Source: Marivirga sericea
Lineage (GTDB): Bacteria > Bacteroidota > Bacteroidia > Cytophagales > Cyclobacteriaceae
DNA length: 64,000 nt
Reading direction: 5' to 3'
NCBI RefSeq assembly: GCF_900177665.1
Contig: NZ_FXAW01000005.1
Location: 186,001 to 250,000, forward strand
Part shown: positions 33,380 through 43,564 of the stretch, one piece after another
Position numbering within the stretch: the first letter of the stretch is position 1
Layout: the number at the start of each line of letters is the position of its first letter
The notes under the pieces: generated by a model
Told to the model about the DNA's origin: nothing
Seen by the model: only the letters and a program-made list of their open reading frames with translations
Databases searched by the model: none
Program-made: the position numbers and the translations under genes

Positions 33380-35959
33380 ATGCCTCATAATAATCAAATA
33401 CATCTGCAAGATTTCATGGACTTATCTTTGGATATAGTTTGCGTGATTAGTACAGACGGGAAATTCATTAATGTTAGTCAAGCCAGTAAAAGAATATGGG
33501 GCTATGACCGTGAGGAGTTAATCGGTAACTACTTTATAAATTACGTAGCAAAAGCTGACAGAATAGAAACCAAAGAAGTCGAAGAACAAATAAAAAACGG
33601 AAGAGAGGTAACTCATTTTGAAAACAACTATATTCATAAAGATGGAAGCTTAATACCCATAATTTGGTCAGCCAAGTTTGAGCCAAAAAAAGGACTGATC
33701 TTTTGCATTGCAAAAGATAACAGCCCAATAAAGAAAAGAGATATTGAGAAAGAGGAAATTATCCAATCTTCGCACGACATCATCAACGGCACTCAAAATT
33801 TAATCTGGTGTATTGATAAGAAGTATCAATTGCTTGACTTTAATAAGGCCATGAAAACACAATTTCAGGACAAATTCAACGTGCAATTAGAAGTTGGACA
33901 AAACATGGTCGATTTTCCACCTGATCATCAAGAATATATCAACAGATGGAAATCGCTTTATGATCAATGTTTAGCAGGTGAAACTATTTCAGTAGAAATT
34001 GCTCCATCAGAACACAAAAATGTGGAACCCTCCTGGGTTCACGCCAATCTTACGCCCATCTATGAGGGTGATGCAGTTAAAGGACTTGTCTGCCACAGCA
34101 CCGATATTACTGAAAAAAAGAAGATTGAATTAGAATTACAAAAGCAAAATGATCTAGTACAAAACATTTTGAAACATATTCCCATGGGTGTGGCGGTAAA
34201 CAAAATCAGCACTGGAAATCAAATTTTAATTAACCAGGAGTTTAGTAATACCTACGGCTGGCCAGAAAGTGAACTAACTGATGTCAATTCATTCTTCAAA
34301 AAAGTATATCCTGACCCCATTTATAGAAAAGAAATATCAGAAATGATAATTGAAGGGATTGAAAGCGGGGACATAAACAAAATGCGTTGGAATGAAATAA
34401 AAATCACCACTAAAAAAGGACAATCAAAATATGTAGATGCTAAAAACATCCCCTTAACCAATCAAGATTTGATGATTTCCACCGTAATGGATGTCACTCA
34501 AAAAGTTAATAACAAGAAAAAGATTGCCAATGCATTGGAAGAAAAGCAGAATATTTTAGAAAGTATTTCTGACGCATTTTACGCATTAGATAAAAATCTT
34601 AATTTCACTTATGTGAACGAAAGTGCTCTTAAAAGCATGAATAAATCACAAAATGATCTGATTGGCAAAAATTTATTTGAAGAATTCCCTCAACTAGGCA
34701 ACACTGTGTTTAAGGAATTTTTGAAGGAAGTTAAAAGAACCGGAAAACCTTCACAGTTTGAGTTTTACTATAAATACTATGATTTATGGTTTGACGAAAG
34801 CATTTATCCAAGCCGAGATGGCTATTCGATATACTACAAGGATATCACCAAAAGAAAGCTCATTACTGAAGCCTTAGAAGAAGCCTACGAAAAAGAGAGC
34901 CAAATATTAGAAAGTATATCTGATGCTTTTGTTGCAGTAGACCGAAATTTCAATTTCACCTATTTCAATAAAAAAGCAGAACAACTCTTAAATATTACAA
35001 GAGAAGAAGCATTGGGCAAAAATCAATGGGACTTATTTGAGTATGCGAAAGGTAGTATTGCTGAGCAAGAATACAATAAATCAATTCAAAACAACGAAAC
35101 GCGAACTTTTGATTTCTATAATGAACGCTTGAATATATGGCTGAACATCAGCAGCTATCCCTCAAAAAACGGATTATCAATCTATTTTCGAGATATCACT
35201 CAAGAAAAAAAACAGCGAAAAGAATTAGAAAGATTAAATGCCGAATTGAAAAGCTACACGCAAAAGCTAGAACAAAGCAATAAAGATTTAGAGCAATTTG
35301 CCTATATCGCTTCGCATGATTTGCAGGAACCATTGAGAATGGTATCAAGCTTCATGACTCAATTACAAAAGAAATATGAAGACCAACTCGATGAAAAAGG
35401 ACAGACTTATATTAATTTCGCAGTTGATGGCACACGAAGGATACGCCAAATAATTATTGATCTTTTAGAGTTCTCCCGAGCCGGGACACAAAATCAAAAA
35501 CTTGAGAAATTAGATCTAAATGAAGAATTAGCTGAAGTTTTGAGTTTGCATCACACAAATTTGAATAAGTACAACATTAATCTAGAAGTAGAAGACCTAC
35601 CAGAATTAGTTTATACAAAAACGGGCATTAGGCAGCTTTTTCATAACCTAATAGGGAATGCTATCAAATACAGAAGGAAAGAAGGGCAGGCAAATATCGC
35701 TGTGACCTGGAAAGATCATGATGAAGAATTCTTATTTGAAATAACTGATAATGGCATTGGCATAGATGAGAAATATGAAAACAAAATATTTCAAATATTT
35801 CAAAGATTACATTCCAAATCAGAATACTCTGGTACAGGTATAGGATTGGCGATTTGCAAAAAGATAGTTGAAAAGTATGGTGGTGAAATTTGGCTTAATT
35901 CTAAGCTTGGAATTGGCAGTACTTTTTGCTTTACTATACCTAAAAACATAAAACCATGA
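33380..35959 (+). CDS. Soluble multi-PAS sensor histidine kinase
   Basis: The 859-residue protein has no signal peptide or membrane helix, so it should be cytoplasmic. It has about five PAS domains in series: roughly residues 10-125, 140-245, 255-375, 390-495 and 510-615. The last two are closely similar, each opening with ILESISDAF. A coiled coil leads to the dimerisation domain with phospho-acceptor H646 in YIASHDLQEPLRMV. The ATPase domain has NAIKYR, DNGIGID and GTGIGLAICKK. It has no receiver domain. Its stop overlaps the start of the CheB-CheR fusion by 4 bases, and a receiver gene follows that, so the three form one signalling unit. The signal is unknown. Confidence 0.9.
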   Translation: MPHNNQIHLQDFMDLSLDIVCVISTDGKFINVSQASKRIWGYDREELIGNYFINYVAKADRIETKEVEEQIKNGREVTHFENNYIHKDGSLIPIIWSAKFEPKKGLIFCIAKDNSPIKKRDIEKEEIIQSSHDIINGTQNLIWCIDKKYQLLDFNKAMKTQFQDKFNVQLEVGQNMVDFPPDHQEYINRWKSLYDQCLAGETISVEIAPSEHKNVEPSWVHANLTPIYEGDAVKGLVCHSTDITEKKKIELELQKQNDLVQNILKHIPMGVAVNKISTGNQILINQEFSNTYGWPESELTDVNSFFKKVYPDPIYRKEISEMIIEGIESGDINKMRWNEIKITTKKGQSKYVDAKNIPLTNQDLMISTVMDVTQKVNNKKKIANALEEKQNILESISDAFYALDKNLNFTYVNESALKSMNKSQNDLIGKNLFEEFPQLGNTVFKEFLKEVKRTGKPSQFEFYYKYYDLWFDESIYPSRDGYSIYYKDITKRKLITEALEEAYEKESQILESISDAFVAVDRNFNFTYFNKKAEQLLNITREEALGKNQWDLFEYAKGSIAEQEYNKSIQNNETRTFDFYNERLNIWLNISSYPSKNGLSIYFRDITQEKKQRKELERLNAELKSYTQKLEQSNKDLEQFAYIASHDLQEPLRMVSSFMTQLQKKYEDQLDEKGQTYINFAVDGTRRIRQIIIDLLEFSRAGTQNQKLEKLDLNEELAEVLSLHHTNLNKYNINLEVEDLPELVYTKTGIRQLFHNLIGNAIKYRRKEGQANIAVTWKDHDEEFLFEITDNGIGIDEKYENKIFQIFQRLHSKSEYSGTGIGLAICKKIVEKYGGEIWLNSKLGIGSTFCFTIPKNIKP

Positions 35960-38900
35960 GCCAAAACAACAGTCCTATAATTGGAATAGGAGCCTCAGCT
36001 GGTGGCTTAGAGGCTTTAGAGCTATTTTTTAATCAAGTGGATAATAATGCAGGATATGCTTATGTGGTGATTCAGCACTTAGCGCCCAACCACAAAAGTC
36101 TAATGGATGAGTTATTGGCAAGACATACAACCCTACCAATAAAAGTTATAGAGGATGGTATGCCGGTTCAAGTCAATACGATTTACTTAAATCCTCCCAA
36201 AAAGTTTGTATCAGTTTCTAATGGGAAGTTAAAATTGAACGAAAAGGAAGATAGAAAATTAAGTTTTCCTATTACGACCTTTTTTCAATCATTGGCAGAA
36301 GAACAAAAAGAGAATTGTGCAGCCATCATACTTTCCGGGACAGGCAGTGATGGTTCAGAAGGAATAAAATTTATAAAAGAAAAAGGTGGGATCGTCTTAG
36401 TTCAAACACCTGAATCTGCAAAATTTGATGGAATGCCAAAAAACGCTATTCATACTAATTGTGTTGATAAAGTATGTGTGGTTGAAAATATGCATGAGGA
36501 AATAAAAGTGTTTTTCAACAGTCATAAAAAGCTTAGTTTGATAGACTTCCAAACCGAGAAAAACACCGAGCAAATCAAGAATATACTCAAGGAAGTCAAC
36601 AAAAAAACGTTAATAGATTTTTCCGGTTATAAATTCTCCACCATGTACAGGAGAACAATCCGAAGAATGGGCCTGCAAGGATTTAAAAATCTTGATGACT
36701 ACACGCACTACATTCAAACCCATTCCAATGAAGCCCCCCTTTTGGCTAAAGAACTATTGATCGGAGTTACTCGCTTCTTTCGCGATGGAGAAACCTTTGA
36801 AGTGCTGATGGATCAAGTTATTCCTAAATTAGTAGAGCAAAACTCCGAAACTAAAAATATTAGAGTTTGGGTTCCTGCTTGCTCTAGTGGGGAAGAAGCT
36901 TATTCAATTGCCATATTGATTAAAGATTATCTAAAGAAAAACAGCTTGCAGTATGATGTGAAAATTTTCGCTACTGATTTGGATGTTGATGCAATAAAGG
37001 TGGCTAGTAATCAGATTTTCCCAGAAAGCATAAGCAATGAAATCAATCCTTATCTACTAAATGCTTACTTTATTCGTCAGAAAGAAGGTTTTAAGGTTGC
37101 AAAAGAGATCAGAGATATGATCGTCTTTTCAGTGCATAATGTGATTCAGGACCCACCATTTAGTAAAATTGATCTATTAAGCTGCAGAAATTTTCTGATT
37201 TATTTAGAATCACCTATTCAGCAAAAATTATTCTCTTTATTTCGATTTACACTGGTTCAAAATGGCTTTTTATTACTAGGGGCTAGTGAGTCATTAGGAG
37301 AAACCCTGAAGGACTTTACAGAATTCGATAAGAAGCATAAAATCTACATCAATAAAATAAACATAAAAGTATTAAAGACAAACGGTCAAAACACGAATGA
37401 GAATACTATTCGAATGAAAAGGATGGCTAGTAGCTATAAATCTAGTAGTCAGGAAATTGAATCTCCCAAGTCCACTAAGAGAGTTTTAGAAAGTATTCAT
37501 GAGCACCTAATTCAGCAATATGTTCCAGACGCAGTTGTTTTCAATGACTATTTTGAGCTTATTCATACTACAGGAAATACTAATAAATGGCTTAGGCTTC
37601 CGATTGGTGAAGTAAGTATCAATATCATCCGAATGTTGCCAGAGGAATTCAGATTACCTTTTGAACTCGCGAGTAATAAATTGATGAGTGAACATAATTC
37701 CATCAATCTCAAGAATGTTGAAATCCCTAAGGAAATGATGGATATTTATGATAGCAAATTCATTAATATTAATTTGCGAATATTAGATGTCAGTCATTCC
37801 CCATTGTATATTGCTCTATTTGAAAGCCCAAAAATCAAACCAGATAAGAGGAAGATTAGAGAAGCTTCAGATATCGACTTGGACTTAGCCTCGAAAGAAA
37901 AAATTGGACTACTAGAAAGGGAATTAATAGTTAATAAAGAGAATCTTCAGACCACGATTGAAGAATTAGAATCAAGCAATGAAGAATTACAGGCTTCAAA
38001 TGAAGAATTGCAAAGCTCAAATGAAGAATTAGAATCAGTAAATGAGGAGTTATACACTGTCAATGCAGAATTTCAAGAAAAAGTCGAAGAATTAACGATT
38101 ACAAATAATGACTTAAATCATCTCATACAAAGTACAGATATAGCTATCCTATTTCTAGACACTGAATTGAAAATTCGGAAATTTACTCCTGCCATTAAAG
38201 AAATTTTGAACTTGGAAAATTCTGACATAGGTCGGCACATTAGCCATTTCAAGTCACATATACAGTTAGAAAAGTATGCTCATGAAATAGAAGAAGTTCA
38301 CCGTAATTTGCAACCGTTTGAGACAACTATTCAGGATCGATTTGAACGTAAGTTCATGGTCAGGATATCTCCATTTAGAACGGTTAAAAATGAAATTAAG
38401 GGTGTTGTGATATCCTTTATTGAAATTACTGCTTTTGCACAGGCAAAAGAGGATTTAAAATTTTCTAAAAGGGCACTTGATCAAGTTAATTTAAAATATG
38501 ACACTCAATTAGAACTGTTTGAAATCATCACTAATAATTCTAAAGATTTAATTGCTTTGCACAATGTAGAGGGCGCCTTCGAATATGTTTCACCCTCCGC
38601 TATAAATATCTCAGGATTGAACCAGACTGAACTGATTGGCATTCATCCTTTTGATTTTATCAAAATTAAAAGTGAACAAAAGATCTGGAAGGAAGCGTTT
38701 GAAAAAGTAAAAAGTGGAAAACAAGTTGGCCTCATTCAGTTAAAAATTATCAATAATAAAAAGCAAAAAAAATGGATTGAGGTAAGTTTCAAACCTGTAG
38801 AGGATCCTTCTGACAATATCAATAAGATTCTAGCTACCTACACCGATGTAAGTGATAGAATATATTTTGAAGAAGAACTACATAAGTTGTCACTTATTGC

Positions 38901-39978
38901 AAAGCAAACTAAGAATTCAGTTATCATTACTGATCTAGGAGGAAGAATAACCTATGTCAACCAATCATTTTTAAAGCTCACCGGATATGATGAGTCATTT
39001 GTGATGGGTAAAAAGCCAGGAAAATTTTTACAGGGAAAAGAAACTAATCCAAAGACCGTAAAAATCATGCGCGATGCAATAGAAGCCAAAAAGGGTTTTC
39101 AGGTTGATATTTTGAATTACAGTAAAATTGGATACAAATACTGGACGACAATTACCTGTGAACCACTGTTTGACCAACACGGAGAGACAATAGGATTTTT
39201 TTCTATTCAATATGAAATCAGTCACCAAAAAGAATACGAAGACCAAATTGAATCTTTAAATGAATTACTAAAATCTAGAAACAATAAATTATCCGAATTG
39301 AACAAATCACTTGAAGAGTTTGCTTACGTAGCTTCTCATGATTTGAAAGAACCTGCTAGAAATATCAAAAGCATGCTAGAATTAATTCTTAGGAAATCTG
39401 AAAACTCCTTGGATAAAAAATTAATGAACTATATGCAAATGGCTGCAGGAGCAGGTGACAAAATGAATCAAATGATTAATTCATTATTAGAATATTCCCG
39501 ATCAGGCGTGTTAAATGAGGAGTTGAAAACCATTACTATTAAAGAGTTGGCAGAAGAAGTGGAATTCTCTTTACAGAAGCTTATTAAGGAAAATAACACT
39601 GATATTATAATTAATGATGAAATTGGGAGTTTCAAAGCTTATCCTATCCTCTTCGGAAGATTATTGCAGAACTTGATTCAAAACGCGATAAAATATCGTT
39701 CAAAACAGAACCCAGAAATAAAAATTAATACAGCAGAAAATGAGCTATACTATTTGTTCTCAGTGGCTGACAACGGAATAGGTATTTCTGAAAGAAATTT
39801 TGACAGAGTATTCAAGATTTTTCAGAAGTTACATGATGGTGATCCCAACAGCTACGGCATTGGATTAGCTATTTGCAAAAAAATTGTGGAAACGCATCTA
39901 GGCGAGATTAAAATTGAAAGTCAAGAAGGTCTAGGAACTACTATTCATTTTAGCATTAGCAAGCAACTAGAAAACTAA
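35956..39978 (+). CDS. CheB-CheR-PAS-histidine kinase fusion protein
   Basis: A 1340-residue cytoplasmic fusion. Residues 1-190 form a CheB methylesterase domain with the complete triad S14 (GASAGG), H41 (QHLAPNH) and D132 (GTGSDGSEG), but no CheB receiver domain. Residues about 200-470 are a CheR methyltransferase with TRFFRDGE, ACSSGEEAYS (SAM site) and CRNFLIYL. A long heptad coiled coil at about 654-712 is built from repeats of SSNEELQ type. PAS domains follow at about 720-830, 860-965 and 980-1090. The last has a LOV-like PGKFLQG (about 1021-1027) without the photoactive Cys. The kinase core has H1128 in ASHDLKEP and GIGLAICKK. Such fusions are known in other phyla; the target protein is unknown. 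Confidence 0.92.
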   Translation: MSQNNSPIIGIGASAGGLEALELFFNQVDNNAGYAYVVIQHLAPNHKSLMDELLARHTTLPIKVIEDGMPVQVNTIYLNPPKKFVSVSNGKLKLNEKEDRKLSFPITTFFQSLAEEQKENCAAIILSGTGSDGSEGIKFIKEKGGIVLVQTPESAKFDGMPKNAIHTNCVDKVCVVENMHEEIKVFFNSHKKLSLIDFQTEKNTEQIKNILKEVNKKTLIDFSGYKFSTMYRRTIRRMGLQGFKNLDDYTHYIQTHSNEAPLLAKELLIGVTRFFRDGETFEVLMDQVIPKLVEQNSETKNIRVWVPACSSGEEAYSIAILIKDYLKKNSLQYDVKIFATDLDVDAIKVASNQIFPESISNEINPYLLNAYFIRQKEGFKVAKEIRDMIVFSVHNVIQDPPFSKIDLLSCRNFLIYLESPIQQKLFSLFRFTLVQNGFLLLGASESLGETLKDFTEFDKKHKIYINKINIKVLKTNGQNTNENTIRMKRMASSYKSSSQEIESPKSTKRVLESIHEHLIQQYVPDAVVFNDYFELIHTTGNTNKWLRLPIGEVSINIIRMLPEEFRLPFELASNKLMSEHNSINLKNVEIPKEMMDIYDSKFININLRILDVSHSPLYIALFESPKIKPDKRKIREASDIDLDLASKEKIGLLERELIVNKENLQTTIEELESSNEELQASNEELQSSNEELESVNEELYTVNAEFQEKVEELTITNNDLNHLIQSTDIAILFLDTELKIRKFTPAIKEILNLENSDIGRHISHFKSHIQLEKYAHEIEEVHRNLQPFETTIQDRFERKFMVRISPFRTVKNEIKGVVISFIEITAFAQAKEDLKFSKRALDQVNLKYDTQLELFEIITNNSKDLIALHNVEGAFEYVSPSAINISGLNQTELIGIHPFDFIKIKSEQKIWKEAFEKVKSGKQVGLIQLKIINNKKQKKWIEVSFKPVEDPSDNINKILATYTDVSDRIYFEEELHKLSLIAKQTKNSVIITDLGGRITYVNQSFLKLTGYDESFVMGKKPGKFLQGKETNPKTVKIMRDAIEAKKGFQVDILNYSKIGYKYWTTITCEPLFDQHGETIGFFSIQYEISHQKEYEDQIESLNELLKSRNNKLSELNKSLEEFAYVASHDLKEPARNIKSMLELILRKSENSLDKKLMNYMQMAAGAGDKMNQMINSLLEYSRSGVLNEELKTITIKELAEEVEFSLQKLIKENNTDIIINDEIGSFKAYPILFGRLLQNLIQNAIKYRSKQNPEIKINTAENELYYLFSVADNGIGISERNFDRVFKIFQKLHDGDPNSYGIGLAICKKIVETHLGEIKIESQEGLGTTIHFSISKQLEN
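37965..38063 (+). repeat. Heptad-encoding DNA repeats in the CheB-CheR fusion coiled coil
   Basis: Several near-identical 21-base units encoding the heptad SSNEELQ/ASNEELQ/SVNEEL occur in tandem inside the coding sequence. They form the signalling coiled coil between the CheR and PAS parts. Such repeats can slip in replication and alter helix phase, though here the frame is intact. Confidence 0.7.
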
Positions 39979-40027
39979 ATTAAAATGCTTAAATATTTAT
40001 TTTTAAACTACAGTAAAGTACTTTTTT

Positions 40028-41035
40028 ATGTCATTAGCTGAAACCAACGGACTTAGAGTTTTATTAATTGAAGATAATGTTGGAGATCAAACATTAGTAA
40101 AAGAGTATCTTCAAGATGAGTTTTCAAAATTAAGTCTTGATATAGTGGATACTTTCAAAGCGGCTAAAACTTTACTTCAGACTGCAATAAAACCTTACAA
40201 AATCATACTTCTAGATTTAAGGTTACCTGATATTGATTACCATTCCTTATTAAATGAAATTATTTCGCTATCCCCAAGATCACCCATTATCATTTTAACA
40301 GGGCAAGATGATATTCACATTGCAATTGAGGCTTTGACTTTAGGTTATACGGATTACCTTCTGAAGGATGAAATCACTAGTGAAAAGCTTAGAAAAAGTA
40401 TTATTTACGCTTTTGAAAGAAAACATATTGACAGGCAATTAGAGCTCTCAGTAAAAAGGTATCAAGAACTTTTTCAGTTAAATCCTCAACCCATATGGGT
40501 CATTAATGACAAAACTCACGAATTCCTAGAGATTAATAATGCAGCTATAAAAAAATATGGTTTCAGCAAAGATGAATTTCTGAATATGAAAATTCATGAT
40601 ATAGATGCAACTTACAAAAAAGAGAACTTAGAGCGCCACTTAGAGGACGGAGAGATTCGAATCAATGATGACCTGCATGAACAGCAAGTGAAAAGCGGAG
40701 CTAAAATTCATGTTAAACTTTATGGCAATCCTATTGAATACCAAGGAATGGATGCTACTCTATTAATGGCAATTGATGTAAGTGAAACTGATTCCTATAT
40801 CCGGAAAATCGAATTTCAAAATCAACAACTTCAAGATATAGCATGGGAACAATCACACTTAGTGAGAGAACCTCTTACCCGAATGATGGGGATTATTAAC
40901 AGGTTAGAGGAAAAACATCTAGAGCATCTAGATAAAGAATGTCAATATCTACTAAAAAACGCCTTGAGTTCTGCTCATGAAATTGATAATGTAATAAGAA
41001 GTATAGTACAAAAGGCAAGTGGTAAGAATAAATAA
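40028..41035 (+). CDS. Response regulator: receiver-PAS with DHp-like domain and no ATPase
   Basis: The 335-residue protein has a receiver domain (about 8-130; phospho-acceptor D63 in IILLDLRLPD). A PAS domain follows (about 140-260). The C-terminal 70 residues look like a histidine-kinase dimerisation hairpin. The motif QSHLVREPLTRM places H277 where the phospho-acceptor sits in SHDLREP, but the following Asp is Leu. The protein then stops, with no ATP-binding domain. It may pass phosphate on, accept it from the two upstream kinases, or pair with other kinases as a regulator; these are inferences. It follows the CheB-CheR fusion by 49 bases, so it is probably in the same operon. Confidence 0.85.
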   Translation: MSLAETNGLRVLLIEDNVGDQTLVKEYLQDEFSKLSLDIVDTFKAAKTLLQTAIKPYKIILLDLRLPDIDYHSLLNEIISLSPRSPIIILTGQDDIHIAIEALTLGYTDYLLKDEITSEKLRKSIIYAFERKHIDRQLELSVKRYQELFQLNPQPIWVINDKTHEFLEINNAAIKKYGFSKDEFLNMKIHDIDATYKKENLERHLEDGEIRINDDLHEQQVKSGAKIHVKLYGNPIEYQGMDATLLMAIDVSETDSYIRKIEFQNQQLQDIAWEQSHLVREPLTRMMGIINRLEEKHLEHLDKECQYLLKNALSSAHEIDNVIRSIVQKASGKNK

Positions 41036-41092
41036 GGCCACTTATAAAATTTGTCTTAGAATCAATCGCTACTTTTAGTAGTATTGCATTCG

Positions 41093-43378
41093 ATGAAGAA
41101 ACCCATTCCAAGTACAGCATTAATATTCATTCTTTTAGGAATTTATTCCGTTGCCTATTGTCAAAATAAGCCGCAACAAACCCAATATTCACTGCAAAAA
41201 ACAAAAGAAAATATTATTCTAGACGGTGAATTAAATGAAACCATCTGGGACAATTCGGAGGTTGCTACTGATTTCTATATGACTATTCCTAATGATGACC
41301 GTCCGGCATCGCTTCAGTCTGAAGTACGAATGACCTATGATGAAGAAAATTTCTATTTTGCTGTTACTTGCTTTGATGGAAAAGAGGGTTATGTAGTACA
41401 ATCTTTAAGAAGAGATTGGGAAGGCTCTATCAATGAGAATTTCTCAATCTTTATTGATCCCTATAGTGATTTCACAAATGGATTTTCTTTTGGAATAACG
41501 CCATTTGGCGTGCAGCGTGAAGCAACTATAGATGAAGGTGCTAACACGAACTCTGATTGGGATAATAAATGGTTTTCCAATGTAAAAACATATGATGATC
41601 GATGGGTTGCCGAAATCGCAATCCCATTTAAGTCGATTCGCTACAGCGAAGAAAACATGATCTGGAATATACAATTTACACGCAACCATTTGAAAAGAAA
41701 TGAACAAAGCAGTTGGATAGCAGTACCACAACAGTACAATGCCAATGCATTAACTTTTTCAGGTCAAGTAAAGTGGCCTGAGAACCCGCCACCTGCAGGA
41801 ACCAATATTTCATTCATTCCTTACACTCTGGGAAATTACGACAGAAATTTTGAAGATCCAGAATTAGACAACGGTTTCGGGGCCAATGCAGGATTTGATG
41901 CAAAAATAGGCCTCTCTCCCTCCTTAAATTTGGATTTGACGGTGAATCCTGATTTTTCACAAGTCGAAGTAGACCGTCAAGTTATTAACCTTAGTAGATT
42001 TGAAGTCCAATTTCCAGAGCGAAGACAATTCTTTCTCGAGAATGCTGACCTTTTCAGTAAATTTGGATTTCCTCAATCGAGAGCTTTCTTTTCTAGAAGA
42101 ATTGGCATAACAACTGATACATTGGGTCGCTCAGAACAAGTGCCAATTCTAGGAGGTGCAAGGATGAGTGGTAAAATCAATGAAAAATTGAGAATTGGAG
42201 TCCTGAACATGTTGACAGACAAAAGAGATGATTTGCAATTGCCGTATCAAAATTATAGTGTAATAGCACTTCAACAAAACATCCTTAAAAGATCCAATGT
42301 TGCTTTTGTATTTGCTAATAAAGAAAATTTAGGTATTGAAAAGGGACGAGACATTAGCGAATATAACCCACAAGTAGCACGAAGGGAAATTCAAGGAAAT
42401 GACACTGTAACTAGCTATAAACTCTATAATAGAGTCTTAGGAGCTGAATTCAACCTTTTTACTGAAGATACTCGATGGGCCGGTGATTTCTATTATCAGC
42501 GGTCTTTTGATAATTGGAATCAAAATGGAACCTATAATCATGGGGCTTTCCTTCGCTATCAAAGAAGAAATTATTCCGTTCGATGGGTACACACTGCTAT
42601 TGGAGATGGTTTTAATGCAGAAATGGGATTTGTACCTAGAGTGGGTTATAACCAAGGATCCCTAAGTCCTTCCTATATATTCTACCCGGAAAATGACAAA
42701 ATCATCAACCACAGTTTAAGTTTTGATATTTCTTACACATCAAATGCTGATTTTAGCAGAATCACTGACCGATCATTTAACCTATCTCACAATTTCAATT
42801 TCACCAATACTTCCTCAGCTTCTATTAACTTGACTAGAAATTATGAATATATGTTTTTTGATTTTAGTCCAATAGCGCCTTTTAGTGAAAGCTTATTGGA
42901 ACAGGGCACTGACTATGAATGGAACGTAGTTCAAGCTAATTACACCTCTGACAGACGATCAGTTCTGAACTATGATATCAGCACAAGCTATGGTGGATTT
43001 TATAATGGGAATCGCTTTAATGTAAATGGTAATATTGGCTATCGCTTTCAACCTTACGGATCTTTTGCTATTCGTTATGATTACAACTCCATTCAGTTAG
43101 CTGAAGGATTTGGAAGTGCTGATTTCTATCTCTTAGGTCCTAGATTAGATCTTACCATGACAGACGCTATATTCTTTACTGGTTTTGCGCAATACAATAA
43201 TCGTTTTGATAATGTCAATTACAATTTACGTTTCCAGTGGCGTTTTGCACCTGCATCTGATATATTTCTAGTCTATACAGAAAATTTCGCTCCAAACGGA
43301 CCGGTTGATTTCATTCCAGGTGATAATACCAAAAATAGGGCTCTGGTATTAAAACTAACTTATTGGTTAAATTTGTAA
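41093..43378 (+). CDS. DUF5916 outer-membrane protein with CBM9-like domain
   Basis: The 761-residue protein has a signal peptide (about 1-24, ending AYCQ). A carbohydrate-binding-family-9-like beta sandwich follows (about 30-215; IILDGELNETIWDNSE is the usual start). Then comes a DUF5916 region of many amphipathic strands consistent with an outer-membrane barrel, ending in an aromatic-rich strand (LKLTYWLNL). Such proteins are frequent in Bacteroidota; the function is not established. ATG at 41093 is preferred to the TTG three codons upstream. A TTTG (41050-41053) and TACTTTTA (41070-41077, 7 of 8 to the -7 consensus) lie just upstream. Confidence 0.85.
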   Translation: MKKPIPSTALIFILLGIYSVAYCQNKPQQTQYSLQKTKENIILDGELNETIWDNSEVATDFYMTIPNDDRPASLQSEVRMTYDEENFYFAVTCFDGKEGYVVQSLRRDWEGSINENFSIFIDPYSDFTNGFSFGITPFGVQREATIDEGANTNSDWDNKWFSNVKTYDDRWVAEIAIPFKSIRYSEENMIWNIQFTRNHLKRNEQSSWIAVPQQYNANALTFSGQVKWPENPPPAGTNISFIPYTLGNYDRNFEDPELDNGFGANAGFDAKIGLSPSLNLDLTVNPDFSQVEVDRQVINLSRFEVQFPERRQFFLENADLFSKFGFPQSRAFFSRRIGITTDTLGRSEQVPILGGARMSGKINEKLRIGVLNMLTDKRDDLQLPYQNYSVIALQQNILKRSNVAFVFANKENLGIEKGRDISEYNPQVARREIQGNDTVTSYKLYNRVLGAEFNLFTEDTRWAGDFYYQRSFDNWNQNGTYNHGAFLRYQRRNYSVRWVHTAIGDGFNAEMGFVPRVGYNQGSLSPSYIFYPENDKIINHSLSFDISYTSNADFSRITDRSFNLSHNFNFTNTSSASINLTRNYEYMFFDFSPIAPFSESLLEQGTDYEWNVVQANYTSDRRSVLNYDISTSYGGFYNGNRFNVNGNIGYRFQPYGSFAIRYDYNSIQLAEGFGSADFYLLGPRLDLTMTDAIFFTGFAQYNNRFDNVNYNLRFQWRFAPASDIFLVYTENFAPNGPVDFIPGDNTKNRALVLKLTYWLNL

Positions 43379-43564
43379 CATATAGCATGCGCTAAAAAAG
43401 AAGGCGAATCTTTTAAAAATTGCGTTAAATTTAATCCGATTCGTAACAAAATTATGTTTATTTAACTAAATAAAGGATAGCTAAGCCCAACCGGGATCAA
43501 ATTATTTACAATTCCAAAAAGTGATGATCACCTACTCGCATCAACACATAAGCTCTTAAGCCCT

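Noticed and set aside
37965-38063. Tandem repeats considered as a CRISPR-like or satellite array
   Set aside because: The units are 21 bases, in frame and encode coiled-coil heptads inside the CheB-CheR fusion.
43379-43564. Intergenic region searched for a terminator or small RNA between the DUF5916 and DsrE genes
   Set aside because: Only weak partial repeats were found; no stable hairpin with a T-run and no promoter on either strand.
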